DNA of 64,000 nucleotides from Colocasia esculenta (Eukaryota > Streptophyta > Magnoliopsida > Alismatales > Araceae). The stretch is from NCBI GenBank assembly GCA_014218235.1, contig CM024756.1, positions 73,220,152-73,284,151 of the forward strand, in the 5' to 3' direction. Position 1 is the first letter of the stretch. The number at the start of each line of letters is the position of its first letter. The notes beneath the pieces are model-generated. The model had not been told where the DNA came from, ran no database searches, and was given only the letters and a program-made list of their open reading frames with translations. Of this stretch, positions 48,913 to 60,599 are shown one piece after another. Made by a program: the position numbers and the translations under genes.

Positions 48913-51900
48913 TGTAAGGCCCTTGAATTTTATCCTCTTATGGAGGTGTTTGATTGTGTGAAGAACTTATGTTTGTGTGTGTGTAGATATGTATATATAA
49001 CTAATTGATGTATTGTTGTAAATATATGTATATATATATATATATATTGTATATATTATTTACTTACATTGCATGAGTAGTAGTAATTTCTAAAGTTTAC
49101 ACTGTGTAGTTCATGTTCATGCATTGAGTAAGTGTAGTTTCTGCAGTTTTTAAGTTCTGGCCAGGCGACCCATTGGCATCAATATGTGTGGACGCCAACC
49201 CAAAGTCAGCGACCACATCGATGGACGCCAACTCCATATTGGCGGCCAGTGATGTTGACGTTAGCCTCCCAGATCTGTTGCGTCTTCAGATCTGAAAACG
49301 CCTCTGGAAATGTCGCCTTTGTTTTGGTAACCGACCTCCAATAGTCAGGAAACCTTATCTAAGCGCGTCTCCGACCCTTGACCTTATAAAAACACCCATC
49401 TCTAACCAAATCTGACCCTTTTTCTCTCTTGAGAAAAACCCTAGTTCTCTTGTGCGAAAAACCTGAACTTTAGACCCTTTGATCCGGCGATTGGTGGCTC
49501 CTTCCAGCGATCTTCTGCGACTGGAGGGGAGTCTAAGCATTGGGGAAGGCTCCTTCGACATCGGGTGGCTGTTTGCATCAACACAGAACCCCGATTTGGA
49601 GGAGTTTGGAGGCTCTTCAGTTCAGGCCGAGGAGAGCTTCTTCGACCCAATCCTCTGTTTGTAGATTTTTCTGAAGACAAGTAACCCATACCCATCATCC
49701 ATACATGCGTCTAGGTCTCAGGAATTTTATAGATTTTAAATCATGTCCTGGAACCCCCTTTCTATCGAATTTTAGAGTTCAGTCTGTGTCTTGCATAGAC
49801 AGGAACTTAATGGCAACCTTTGATGCCCTTAAGATCCGAAGTTGGCGACGGCCTTTGTTGCCGTTAACCAGATAGATGACCATCCCTTGCTGCTGAGTTC
49901 TTCAAGCAGGGACAATTTGTCTGTCTACCCTTAATAATCTATTTTCTGGATTTCTACGCATGATGATATATTGTAAAAATTATATGTTATGTAATACCTC
50001 TAGTGGATCATGTTGAGCAATTTTTATGAATTTTTCGTTGAATGTGTTATTTTTTAAAATCCCTGAACCATCTGTCAAACAAGCTTAATCTTGTAAAAAT
50101 ACTGTTGATATGGATCCATGTTGAATTGGATACTGAGAAAATTCTGTAATATGTGCACCAGTATTAGGTCATGCTATGGAAATTAGGCAATTTCTGATGT
50201 TTGTGTAAATAGTTATATTTTCTGAACTGTAAAATGGTGAGCATGCAATATTAGTTTAAATTCACAAATAAATCGCATGGAACTAGTTAAATTCCTAGAA
50301 ATTTCATGTGAAATCATGACTGTCAGATGCATGTTGTAGGATGGTTAATGTACTTGTAGCACTGTGAACCATGCAAGTTTGATTGTTGACCAATTTTATA
50401 ATATAACTTTTATAATTTTTATAATTAGTGTGTAGTTCCAAAAATATGAAATTTGGCATGCATGATGTTTACCTATAATAAGTCCGTGGTAAAAATTTCA
50501 TGTGAATTGGACAACAGTAGGTACTGATTTGTTTATTACATGATGAAATGACCAATTAAAGCATGTTTAGTGTAATTAGTGATAAATTAGATAATTGCAA
50601 CATGATTAGAATAAATTTGTAACTGTTTAACATTGTAAACAGTAGTACCATGTTAAGAAATCTGAACCATGTACATGTATGTGAATATGAAATTAGTGTG
50701 TTAAAAGGGTATGCAAATAGTGTGTGTTTAAAATGAAAATTTTCTAAATGTGCCATGGGTGACACTGCTACCTTAGAGGGCTGAGGAACTGTACCGTAGT
50801 AAAGTCCCTACGGGAAGGTTCATATGAGTATGAGATCCCATGGGCATTGAGATTAAATCCTGGAGGTGAACAAGTACCACTGGTTAGGGTGGAGAGTGCT
50901 TCTCCCGGTTCTGCGCAGTAACTAAGATCTATCACTATATTGCTTAGGTGATAGGTATGTGTGTGAATGAGATAAGTGTGTGTCCTTCTAGAGGTGGTTT
51001 GGACTATGTGTCACGACATGTAATGAGAGTAATGTGATTTTATATATATGTGAAATGTGCATGTGTAAAATGTATAAATGATTATGTGGAAATGTGAACT
51101 AATGTGATAATATATGAAATTGTGAACCAATTTATAAATGTGTTTTATCCATGTCAAAACAGCAAGCTATACATGTTTATAAATGTGTTATGAATGTGAG
51201 AATGTGCATAGAATCCATGCTAGGAATACCTCTTCCAATATGTGCAATAGCATGCTTAACTTATTTTTATAATGTAGCATGAATGGAACAAGTGTTGACT
51301 TAAAATAGCATGTTAAAGAATATGTAGAAAGAATGTGATAGGTTTACTTTATTGTGAAAGAAACATAAGGATGTACCTTGTATGATATACTTGTAGAAGT
51401 ATCATGTTTAGGCTTTCTTTTAAAGGTTGTCCAATCCATGTTATACGCATTAGTTGTTTTGTTTAGAAGGTAAAATGTCCATGTGATGCATGTATGCTTA
51501 ATGTGAATGGAATTACTTGCTATGTCTTTTAGACTCACTCTTGCTTCGGCGTACAGGTGTAGATATTCCTACTTCTTCCGAGGAGATAGTCAGGAGTGAC
51601 TCGGAGCGTGAGTGGGAGACCTTTGTGGAGAATTGTACTTTTGTACTTTTTTTTTCATAAGTATGTAATAAAGGGCGACATGTATTTAAGTCGTGGACAA
51701 TGTATTTGATTTAAATTTCAGTTATGGGAACTTTAGTTCTTTCTTGTACTATATGGACTGTGGATAAATGTGGATGATGGAATAATAATTTACATTCAGT
51801 TCTTTTATTCCGCTATTATGTGTTCATATTTGTGTACGTCTCAGCCTATTGAATGTGTTGGGTAAATGTCCCACTATGGCGACGCTTTCTATATCGATGT

Positions 51901-51940
51901 GGGTTGGTATAACCGTACCGGTATACAGAGGGTCGTTACA
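48913..51940 (+). mobile_element. Element C 3' LTR
   Basis: 3028 bp, TGTAAGGCCC to GGTCGTTACA, uninterrupted. TATA box TATAAAA at 49385-49391. It supplies the empty site for the solo LTR in the 5' LTR. Small reading frames shared by both LTRs (for example 49355-49561 minus) are leader sequence, not genes. Confidence 0.93.
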
Positions 51941-51945
51941 GTTGT
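51941..51945. repeat. TSD GTTGT of element C, right copy
   Basis: Exact match of 27385-27389 directly after the 3' LTR of C. Confidence 0.92.
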
Positions 51946-52012
51946 AATCTTCACCGTCAAATAGAGGAGGTCTGTTGACAGACTGACCTTCAGAATATCC
52001 TTGAGCTGCCAT
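51946..52012 (-). pseudogene. gag: Element B gag, first codons
   Basis: On the minus strand MAAQGYSEGQSVNRPPLF begins at 52012 and the frame is cut by element C after about 24 codons (GEDYN). The main part of the gene is at 27384-25670. The start is nearly identical to the gag start of element E. Confidence 0.9.
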
Positions 52013-52060
52013 TTATCTTTGCTCTTAAGACCGTGAGATCTTCTTTCTTGAAGAGACTCG

Positions 52061-52072
52061 GCTCTGATACCA
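52061..52072 (-). promoter_or_regulatory. Element B primer-binding site
   Basis: The minus strand reads TGGTATCAGAGC, an exact initiator-Met-tRNA complement, two bases after the 5' LTR. Confidence 0.9.
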
Positions 52073-52074
52073 CT

Positions 52075-54004
52075 TGTTGCCCAGGTAGTAAGCCCAGAGG
52101 GGGGGTGAATAGATTGCTAAAAATTCGTTACAAAAAAACCTGTAAATAAAACATTAGACATAAGACACTCAATTTGATAGTTAGTGTTAGTGTAAAATAG
52201 AACACACAAGCAAACACACAGACAACAAAGGATTTTTATCCTGGTTTAGATCTCCTATCCCAATGAATCCTACGTCCAGTCCCCAAGTAACAACTTGGGA
52301 TTCCACTAACCTAGGGTACCGTCCCCCTTAAGAACACTTAGCTGGCCTTCTCTTCTCTACCAGAAGAGGAACACACCACTTGATACACCAGGTCTTCTCT
52401 TCACACACAAAGAGGAAAGCTCATAGAAAAAAAGTTTTGAGGAGGGCCCCAAGACCAAGCTTAAAGACAATGCTTGATCTGAGGCGAAGATCGAGAGACA
52501 GAAAGAATAATCTAAATGAACTCTCTCTCAGATCTACGCTAGCTCTCGAAAGCAATGCAATGTTTACACTGAGAGCTAAGAGCTATGAAAAACTAGAATG
52601 GATGAGCAGGCTCTTCTTCTTCAAACGACTCACAGTCATCATGCACTTTAGATAGACTGGTCCGAAATGTAGAGTAGGTGAGCCTGCAGCCATAAATGCT
52701 AGGATTGGCCCTTACATCTTCAAGGAAAGATTGTCTGAATCTTCCATCTTCTTGACAGGTTAACATGTTCATCTTTGACGTGCTTTACTATAAAAGTCCT
52801 ACATACAATAAATGCTGACAACTTCTTTTTGTCTAGACTGTCAGTCAACAATAGTAGTCTTGCAGTATGGAGATATACAAGAAGGGAAATGTTGTTCTAT
52901 AAAAATATAAGTCAAGACTTTATGTGATACTGTGATGTAAGCAACGATATATTATACTGGATGAATAATAGAAGTCACACAGGATACAGTATGATGCGCG
53001 AGAAGCCTTTAAAAATCCACAGAGATTTGAAAATATATGAATATTTAAAGATTATGTGGAGTGACATTTTTCTCAGAAGACTTATTCAAAGGTGGCCTAA
53101 CCTTTATAAGTATAAAGATGATGCTCAAAAGACATTCAGTAAAGAGAGAGGTGATGTTCACGTCAAATCGATGAAATAGAATATATAGAGATGCAATCTA
53201 TGTTGTATCAGGTTGATGTGAAAATATTCTATGTATTAATGACGTGAAATTGATATTCAAACAAGAAGTCGTTGTTTAAGTGAAATCGATCTTGAAATCG
53301 CTGTTTCATCGAGTGCAAATCGTTGTTGTGACCAAATCGTTCTTTAAGTCAAAGCAAATCGTTGTTTGTGATCAAATCATTCTTTAAGTGAACTAAAATT
53401 GTTGTTTGCAACCAAATCATTATTTAAGTGAACTAAAATCGTTGTTTTGATCAAATCATTGTTTAAGTAAAGGCAAATCGTTGTTGCGATCGAATTGTTG
53501 TTTAAGTAAAGGCAAATTGTTGTTGCGATCGAATCGTTGTTTAAGTAAAGACAAATCGTTGTTGCGATCGAATTGTTGTTTTAAGTAAAGGCAAATCGTT
53601 GTTGCGAACGAATCATTGTTTAAGTAAAGACAAATCATTGTTCTATCAAATCGTTGTTTAAGTAAACCGAAATCGATGTGAGACCGAAATCGTTGTAGCG
53701 ATGGAAATCGTTGTTTTACTTATGAAATCATTGTAGCAATAGAAATCGTTGTTTTACTTATGAAATCGTTGTGTTACTTATGAAATCGTTGTTCTATAAA
53801 GGAAATCGATGTGAACTTAGAAGAAATGCATGCTCCGAACTTTAAATGATAAAGTGTGAGAATAACTCATAGATTTAACTTGACTTATTTCCTGTGGATA
53901 AACTTCAGAAAAGATTATTAGGAAATATTTATTGAGGTTTTGTTAATCACCAAAAAAAAATTGCATATAATAAATAATATTATATAGAGATGGACTGATC
54001 ATCA
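52075..54004 (-). mobile_element. Element B 5' LTR
   Basis: 1930 bp, with the same ends as the LTR at 14487-16588. It lacks about 130 bp near 52630 and has a shorter motif array (about 53270-53810). GAGCG follows at 54005. Confidence 0.92.
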
Positions 54005-54009
54005 GAGCG
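54005..54009. repeat. TSD GAGCG of element B, right copy
   Basis: Exact match of 14482-14486. Confidence 0.9.
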
Positions 54010-54543
54010 GTAGCTGGACCTTTCGTCCTTGGCTACGAGACTGAGAGGTGGTCTTGTGTGGTTTGTCCGGGTCGGTTGCTGGTGTCACAAACTAGTCTTC
54101 GTGGCCCGAGTGTGGCATTTCATACTTTAGTACATACACCTAGTTTTGGTTTACTGTTTATTTATTAAAGCCGTTTTTGTTGATAGCATGTGGTACCTAG
54201 AGTTTACAGCTTTAATATCCTGCTTGGCTAGTTCTATAATTTGCTAGTGTAGCTTCCTGCTTTTGATACTTGTGAGTTTGGTTTGCTCGGTTTTTGGGGG
54301 AGTTTCCCTACTGAGCCAGTGACTTGTGAGGCTCACCCCTACTCCTTTAAGGTGAGGGAGAGCAGGAGGCTTCACATTCATCTTCTAGTCCCGAGCCGCA
54401 TCGCAGCGGTGTTGGGTCGACGCCTCTAGCAATGTAATTTACTTTTCTGTTGTACCCCGGGGTATGCCCTAGGTCTTTGTACTTTGAATTTTATTGAAAT
54501 TTGGCTATGTAAATCTATTGTAATTATGTGTGGGATATTGGAT

Positions 54544-54591
<48 letters not shown>

Positions 54592-54717
54592 TGTGTTCTT
54601 TTGTGTTTTCACGGACATGTGTGATATCCCTGGCCAGGCTTCGGACTGTTCGCGACAGGCGGAGTCGGGTCAAGCCTGTTATTAGGTTAACGGGTTTGAA
54701 CGATGTGGTCTGTCACA
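54010..54717 (+). mobile_element. LTR F, part 2
   Basis: Resumes the GC-richer LTR cut at 14486 and ends at or near TGTCACA (54711-54717), which would pair with the TGTAAC start. The array of element E begins at the next base, so F either ends here or is truncated. No TSD can be checked. Confidence 0.6.
54546..54588. repeat. (TA)n microsatellite
   Basis: About 21 uninterrupted TA units inside LTR F. Confidence 0.95.
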
Positions 54718-56402
54718 TGTTGAACCACTCTCTATTTGTTCTTGTATTTTTGTGATAATAAAATTTATGATGTAACTTAAATTGAATATTTTGTTTCATT
54801 TGTGTCGCATCAATCTCATAGCAAAATGCTGAGTCTCACATTGATGCAATATGGCGCACTAAAATGATAAAGTTGATGTCTAACTCATATACATCGATTT
54901 CTGTTTAAAGTGCCAAAGTAACAAGCGCTACAATGATTTGCTAAGAAATCGATGCCATAACGATTTCATAAAATGTTTGCAATGATTTCTTCTGTAAGCG
55001 CAACGACTTGCTACGAAATCGATGCCATAACGATTTCATAAAAGTGTTCGCAACGATTTCTTTTGTAAGCACAACGACTTGCTAAGAAATCGATGCCATA
55101 ACGATTTCATAAGTGATCACATCGATTTCTTTACTGATCACAACGATTTCTTCATAAGATCATAACGATTTACTTGAATAACGATTTCATAAATAATCAC
55201 ATCGATTTCTTTATAAATGAGCAACGACTCTTTACATAACGATTTCATAAGTCATGCTCATAACGATTTCTTCATGGATTCTGATCAAACTCAGATTGCC
55301 TTTATATTTCAAATATGCTTGGCGCTTAAATGAAAAGTCAAATATCTTCTGACAAAAAGCTGTATGCATAATCTTGTCAGAAAAAGATATGACCTACTAA
55401 TTTTAGTATGATTAGCAGAAGCACAGTACTATACATCGTTTATCATAAAACACTTTTTTTATGCTAACACTTTCTTCTATGTGTACAGACCTCGAAGACC
55501 GTCAGAGTCTGATTAAGACAAATGAAGAGGAGATGAGCAACGGCTAGAAATCCAACGGATCTCTTCAACGGATCCATTCAAATTGCTCATATAAAAGAAG
55601 AAGCTTAGCTGAAGAAAAGCAAGGCCCTTTTCCTGAATATCTTTGAAGGAGTGTACAACTGTGAGAAGAACCTCAACGACACATACACTCAAAGAAAGAG
55701 AGAAAGAGCCTGAGCCCAGAAGAAGCACTCAAGCTTTGAAGCATCTCAAGCGTTCAAGCATTCAAGCACTATTGCTTTCTTTTCTCTCTTCTGTTTCTCT
55801 CTGAGCTCATTGTATATCTGGGGAGAGTCTGGGACTGTGAGCTTTACACAAGTGTTTATCTTGTAAAGCTTCTCAGTTGATCTTTCTAAGAAAGATCCTT
55901 GTCCAGCTGTAGGACTGTATACAGTAGATAACCCAGCTAGGGGTTTGTGTCTAGCTGAACCAAACTGGGGTTTGTACCAGTTGTTAACCTAGCTAGGGGT
56001 TAGTGTCTAGCAGAACCGCACTGGGGTTTGTACCAGGAGGTTGGCTTCTTTACCTGTAAGAGAAGTGGGCTGCTTCTTGCCCGGGAAAGAGAAGAAGACC
56101 AGCTGGGGTGCTGGGTGTTGTAGTGTCCTTAAGGGGACTGTACCCTTGGTTAGTGAAATCCCAAGAGGTTGCTTGGGGACTGGACGTAGGACTTCCATGT
56201 GGGAAGGGCCGAACCAGGATAAATTCCTTGTGTCCATTGTGTGATTGTTTATTTGCTTCCGCACTACTACTCTTTATCACACTAATCTAACCAAACCTTC
56301 AAGTGTTAATTTCTGTGTTTAAGTTTCTATTTCAGATTTCGGAAAAACCTATTCACCCCCCCCCCTCTAGGTTAGCTTGCTGCCGTACCAAAAGGGCCAA
56401 CA
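54718..56402 (+). mobile_element. Element E LTR 1
   Basis: TGTTGAACCACTCTC to GGGCCAACA, 1685 bp. It holds about three copies of the 69-72 bp repeat (about 54930-55120), fewer than LTR 2 and 3. A TATAAAA box lies at 55590-55596. Small substitutions against LTR 2 show it is the most diverged of the three. Confidence 0.92.
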
Positions 56403-56404
56403 AG

Positions 56405-56416
56405 TGGTATCAGAGC
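56405..56416 (+). promoter_or_regulatory. Element E primer-binding site, unit 1
   Basis: TGGTATCAGAGC, an exact initiator-Met-tRNA complement, two bases after LTR 1. Unit 2 has TTGTATCAGAGC at 60540-60551, with one change. Confidence 0.9.
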
Positions 56417-56466
56417 GAGGTTCTCTGATCTATCAAGAAGATCTAACGATCTTAGAGAAGATCCAT

Positions 56467-58240
56467 GGCAGCTCAAGGATATGCTGAAGGTCAATCAGTC
56501 ACCAGACCTCCATTCTTTGATGGAGAGGACTACCAATATTGGAAGATGAGAATGGAATGCTTCATTCGAGGCACAGACTTTGATCTATGGCAGTAATCGA
56601 GGTAGGTGATTATGTTATTGTTCCTATTCCAGGCACTACTGCCATTACAGCAGCAGATAAAAGTAAATTATCTTTAAACTTTAAAGCTAAGAACTACTTA
56701 TGTTGTGCTTTATCCAAAAGAGAATTTAGTAGAGTATCTGCATGTAAATCAGCTAAAGAAATATGGGATAAACTGCAGATAACTTATGAAGGAACAGATA
56801 AAGTAAAACAAACTAGGATAGATATTCTTGTCTCACAATATGAGCAATTTAAAATGCTTCCAAATGAAAATATCACTCAGATGTATAATAGATTCTCGAG
56901 CATAGTAGTTGGTTTAAACTCTCTTGGTAAAAACCTATCTGATGAAGAAAATGTTAGAAAGATACTTAGGTCTTTAACTATCTCATGGACACCTAAAGTA
57001 ACTGCTATTGAAGAGGCCCATGATCTAACCAAATTATCTATTGATAACTTAATAGGTTCCCTCATGGCACATGAAATAAATATGGAGCGTCTATCTGAAA
57101 GCTCATCAAAGAAAAAATGTACTAATGCTCTTAAAGTTGTAGCTACTCCTTCTACTTCTTCTTCTTCCTCAAGTTCCAGAAATGCAGATTCTGAAGACAG
57201 TGACGTAGATGAAGTTTGTCCAAGCTTCAGAAAATTTTTAAGAAGAAGAAAAATGGATCAAGAAGGATTCAAAGGAAAGAGAGAAAAGAAAAAGAACCAG
57301 TCTGCTATGAATGCAGAAAACCTGGACATCTAAGACCAGATTGTCCTAAACTAAAGAAGACTGGTCAACCAGAAAAATCCAAAAAGAAGCACAAGAAATT
57401 CAAAAGAAAAGCCATGGCGGCTGCTTGGGAAAATGAAGAGGCCACAAGCTCAGAATCATCAAGCTCAGAATCGGAGAAAGAGCAGGTAAGTCTAGCCCTC
57501 ATGGTAGGACTAGATGAGGTACATTATGACCCATCTTTTAGCTCTTGCACTGATTCAGGATCAGAATCTGAAGACTTAGAAGAAGTCTTTAATGAACTAT
57601 ATGAAAAACATAAAAATGTTGTAAAAGAATTAAAGAGTCTGAAAAACAACACTATTTGCTTAGAAAACACCAATTCTGATCTTAAATCCGAACTGGAGCA
57701 ACTAGAAAAACAATTAAAGGACAATAAAGATAATATTTATCTTTTGAATGAAGATTTAAAAAATAAGGACAATGAAAAATTAGAGTTAGAAGAAAAATTT
57801 AAAACTCTAACTGAAGAAAATCTTTATTTAAAAGAATCAGTTAGAAAATTAACTAAAGGGAAAACATCTTTAGCCCTATGTTTAAAAGGATCAAAATCTG
57901 AAATAATAAACAAGGGCTTGGATACATACCTCTGGAAAAAAGGAAAACAAGCAATAATTCCAGGAAAATATCCATTACCAAAATTTGTAAAAGAAACCAA
58001 GTTGCCTCAGAAAATGGCCCCTGTAAAAGAAAATGTTTTAAAAAATTATGTCCTAAACAGACATCATAAAAACAATAAGAACTGCAAAATAGATTATATT
58101 CATTGTTGTTCTCATTGTAATAAATTAGGACACACAGTAAACACCCACAACAAGGCACTTAGTTTGGATTCCTAAAGGTTATTTTCATGCATCTAATCAT
58201 CAAGGACCCAAAAAGATTTGGGTACCTACCTTTGAGTAAT
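56467..58240 (+). pseudogene. gag: Element E gag, unit 1
   Basis: MAAQGYAEGQSVTRPPFF starts at 56467. One base is missing after GACTTTGATCTATGGCAG (about 56594) compared with unit 2, so the frame shifts; the rest of the gag domain is open 56587-57333. A second frame change, shared with unit 2, lies at about 57205-57215 before the zinc knuckle (CYECRKPGHLRPDC) in 57216-58175. A coiled-coil region follows. Indels near 57900, 57940 and 58143 break the second CCHC region. Confidence 0.87.
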
Positions 58241-58639
58241 GTATTTGCAGGTTATCCTTGGAGCATCAAAAACCAAGAATGCTCAAGGCAGGAGTGACTG
58301 CCTATTCTTCATTCAAATCACATCTGAAGAAAGAGTAGTCACAAAAATGAATTAGTCTTTATTACTAACAATTATTTGCAAGTTTCATTCAGGTGGAGTC
58401 TCTCATTCAGGGGGAGCACAGATTAAGGGGGAGTCATTCCTTATCAACTATCCTTGTTGAACCCCTCAATGGTAAGAAATTCTCTCAAAGGGGGAGAGAA
58501 ATCCCTGGTAAGATCCTTCCTTTTTGGTTAGTGACAAAAAGGGGGAGAGTTTGTATGAATTTTCTGAATCCTCTATGCTTTATATATATTCTTGTCAGAA
58601 AATTCTCATAAATTTTGTCATCACCAAAAAGGGGGAGAT
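58241..58639 (+). promoter_or_regulatory. Element E 3' noncoding, unit 1
   Basis: It starts at the pol deletion scar (ATGCTCAAGGCAGG, about 58277). Five GGGGGAG-type purine runs follow, at about 58409, 58425, 58488, 58536 and 58626-58639; the last abuts LTR 2. An internal TGTTGAACCCCTC occurs at about 58455. Confidence 0.8.
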
Positions 58640-60537
58640 TGTTGAACCACTCTCTATTTGTTCTTGTATTTTGGTGATAATAAAATTTATGATGTAACTT
58701 AAATTGAATATTTTGTTTCATCTGTGTCGCATCAATCTCATAGCAAAATGCTGAGTCTCACATTGATGCAATATGGCGCACTAAAATGATAAAGTCGATG
58801 TCTAACTCATATACATCGATTTCTGTTTAAAGTGCCAAAGTAACAAGCGCTACAACGATTTGCTAAGAAATCGATGCCATAACGATTTCATAAAAATGTT
58901 CGCAACGATTTCTTCTGTAAGCGCAACGACTTGCTAAGAAATCGATGCCATAACGATTTCATAAAAGTGTTCGCAACGATTTCTTCTGTAAGCGCAACGA
59001 CTTGCTAAGAAATCGATGCCATAACGATTTCATAAAAATGTTCGCAACGATTTCTTCTGTAAGCGCAACGACTTGCTAAGAAATCGATGCCATAACGATT
59101 TCATAAGTGTTCGCAACGATTTCTTCTGTAAGCGCAACGATTTGCTAAGAAATCGATGCCATAACGATTTCATAAGTGTTCGCAACGATTTCTTCTGTAA
59201 GCGCAACGACTTGCTAAGAAATCGATGCCATAACGATTTCATAAGTGATCACATCGATTTCTTTACTGATCACAACGATTTCTTCAGAAGATCATAACGA
59301 TTTGCTTGCATAACGATTTCATAAATAATCACATCGATTTCTTTATAAATGAGCAACGACTCTTCACATAACGATTTCATAAGTCATGCTCATAACGATT
59401 TCTTCATGGATTCTGATCAAACTCAGATTGCCTTTATATTTCAAATATGCTTGGCGCTTAAATGAAAAGTCAAATATCTTCTGACAAAAAGCTGTATGCA
59501 TAATCTTGTCAGAAAAAGATATGACCTACTAATTTTAGTATGATTAGCAGAAGCACAGTACTATACATCGTTTATCATAAAACACTTTTTTTATGCTAAC
59601 ACTTTCTTCTATGTGTACAGACCTCGAAGACCGTCAGAGTCTGATTAAGACAAATGAAGAGGAGATGAGCAACGGCTAGAAATCCAACGGATCTCTTCAA
59701 CGGATCCATTCAAATTGCTCATATAAAAGAAGAAGCTTAGCTGAAGAAAAGCAAGGCCCTTTTCCTGAATATCTTTGAAGGAGTGTACAACTGTGAGAAG
59801 AACCTCAACGACACATACACTCAAAGAAAGAGAGAAAGAGCCTGAGCCCAGAAGAAGCACTCAAGCTTTGAAGCATCTCAAGCGTTCAAGCATTCAAGCA
59901 CTATTGCTTTCTTTTCTCTCTTCTGTTTCTCTCCGAGCTCATTGTATATCTGGGGAGAGTCTGGGACTGTGAGCTTTACACAAGTGTTTATCTTGTAAAG
60001 CTTCTCAGTCTGATCTTTCTAAGAAAGATCCTTGTCCAGCTGTAGGACTGTATACAGTAGATAACCCAGCTAGGGGTTTGTGTCTAGCTGAACCAAACTG
60101 GGGTTTGTACCAGTTGTTAACCTAGCTAGGGGTTAGTGTCTAGCAGAACCGCACTGGGGTTTGTACCAGGAGGTTGGCTTCTTTACCTGTAAGAGAACTG
60201 GGCTGCCTTCTTGCCCGGGAAAGAGAAGAAGACCAACTGGGGTGCTGGGTGTTGTAGTGTCCTTAAGGGGACTGTACCCTTGGTTAGTGAAATCCCAAGA
60301 GTTTGCTTGGGGACTGGACGTAGGACTTCCATGTGGGAAGGGCCGAACCAGGATAAATTCCTTGTGTCCATTGTGTGATTGTTTATTTGGTTCTGCACTA
60401 CTACTCTTTATCACACTAATCTAACCAAACCTTCAAGTGTTAATTTCTGTGTTTAAGTTTCTATTTCAGATTTCGGAAAAACCTATTCACCCCCCCCCCC
60501 TCTAGGTTAGCTTGCTGCCGTACCAAAAGGGCCAACA
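58640..60537 (+). mobile_element. Element E LTR 2
   Basis: 1898 bp. About five 69-72 bp repeats lie at 58850-59240. TATAAAA at 59722-59728. It serves as 3' LTR of unit 1 and 5' LTR of unit 2. Confidence 0.93.
58850..59245 (+). repeat. 69-72 bp tandem repeat in LTR 2
   Basis: Units of the form CGCAACGATTTCTTCTGTAA, a CGACTTGCTAAGAAATCGATG block and CCATAACGATTTCATAA recur about five times. The same array is at 62986-63381 in LTR 3; about three copies are in LTR 1. ATCGTT and AACGAT cores face both ways. Confidence 0.93.
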
Positions 60538-60599
60538 AGTTGTATCAGAGCGAGGTTCTCTGATCTATCAAGAAGATCTAACGATCTTAGAGAAGATCC

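Larger units (their letters stand above)
27390..51940 (+). mobile_element. Element C: Tekay/Del-type chromovirus (Ty3/gypsy) with nested insertions
   Basis: The order is 5' LTR, PBS, gag, protease, RT, RNase H, integrase, chromodomain, polypurine tract, 3' LTR. RT before integrase and a C-terminal chromodomain define a chromovirus; the chromodomain sequence and 3.03-kb LTRs fit the Tekay/Del clade. It sits inside the gag of element B and is itself split by a solo LTR and element D. Perfect GTTGT TSDs flank it. Several premature stops and a lost integrase Glu make it dead. Confidence 0.93.
14487..54004 (-). mobile_element. Element B: minus-strand Sirevirus carrying nested insertions
   Basis: On the minus strand the order is 5' LTR (54004-52075), PBS, start of gag, interruption by element C, rest of gag, protease, integrase interrupted by a solo LTR, RT, RNase H, a long extra ORF, polypurine tract and 3' LTR (16588-14487). 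Matching GAGCG TSDs flank it. Without the insertions it would be about 12.8 kb, typical for Sirevirus. Stops and frameshifts make it non-functional. Confidence 0.92.

Noticed and set aside
56041..56244. Frames on both strands of the E LTR leader, repeated at 60133-60424
   Set aside because: They repeat only because the LTRs repeat, and they change length with single indels.
58850..59245. CRISPR-like array
   Set aside because: The units are contiguous tandem repeats without unique spacers, in a plant LTR.
59030..59297. Repetitive frames in both strands of the E LTR (23-residue periodic peptides)
   Set aside because: They are by-products of a 69-bp tandem repeat whose length is divisible by three.
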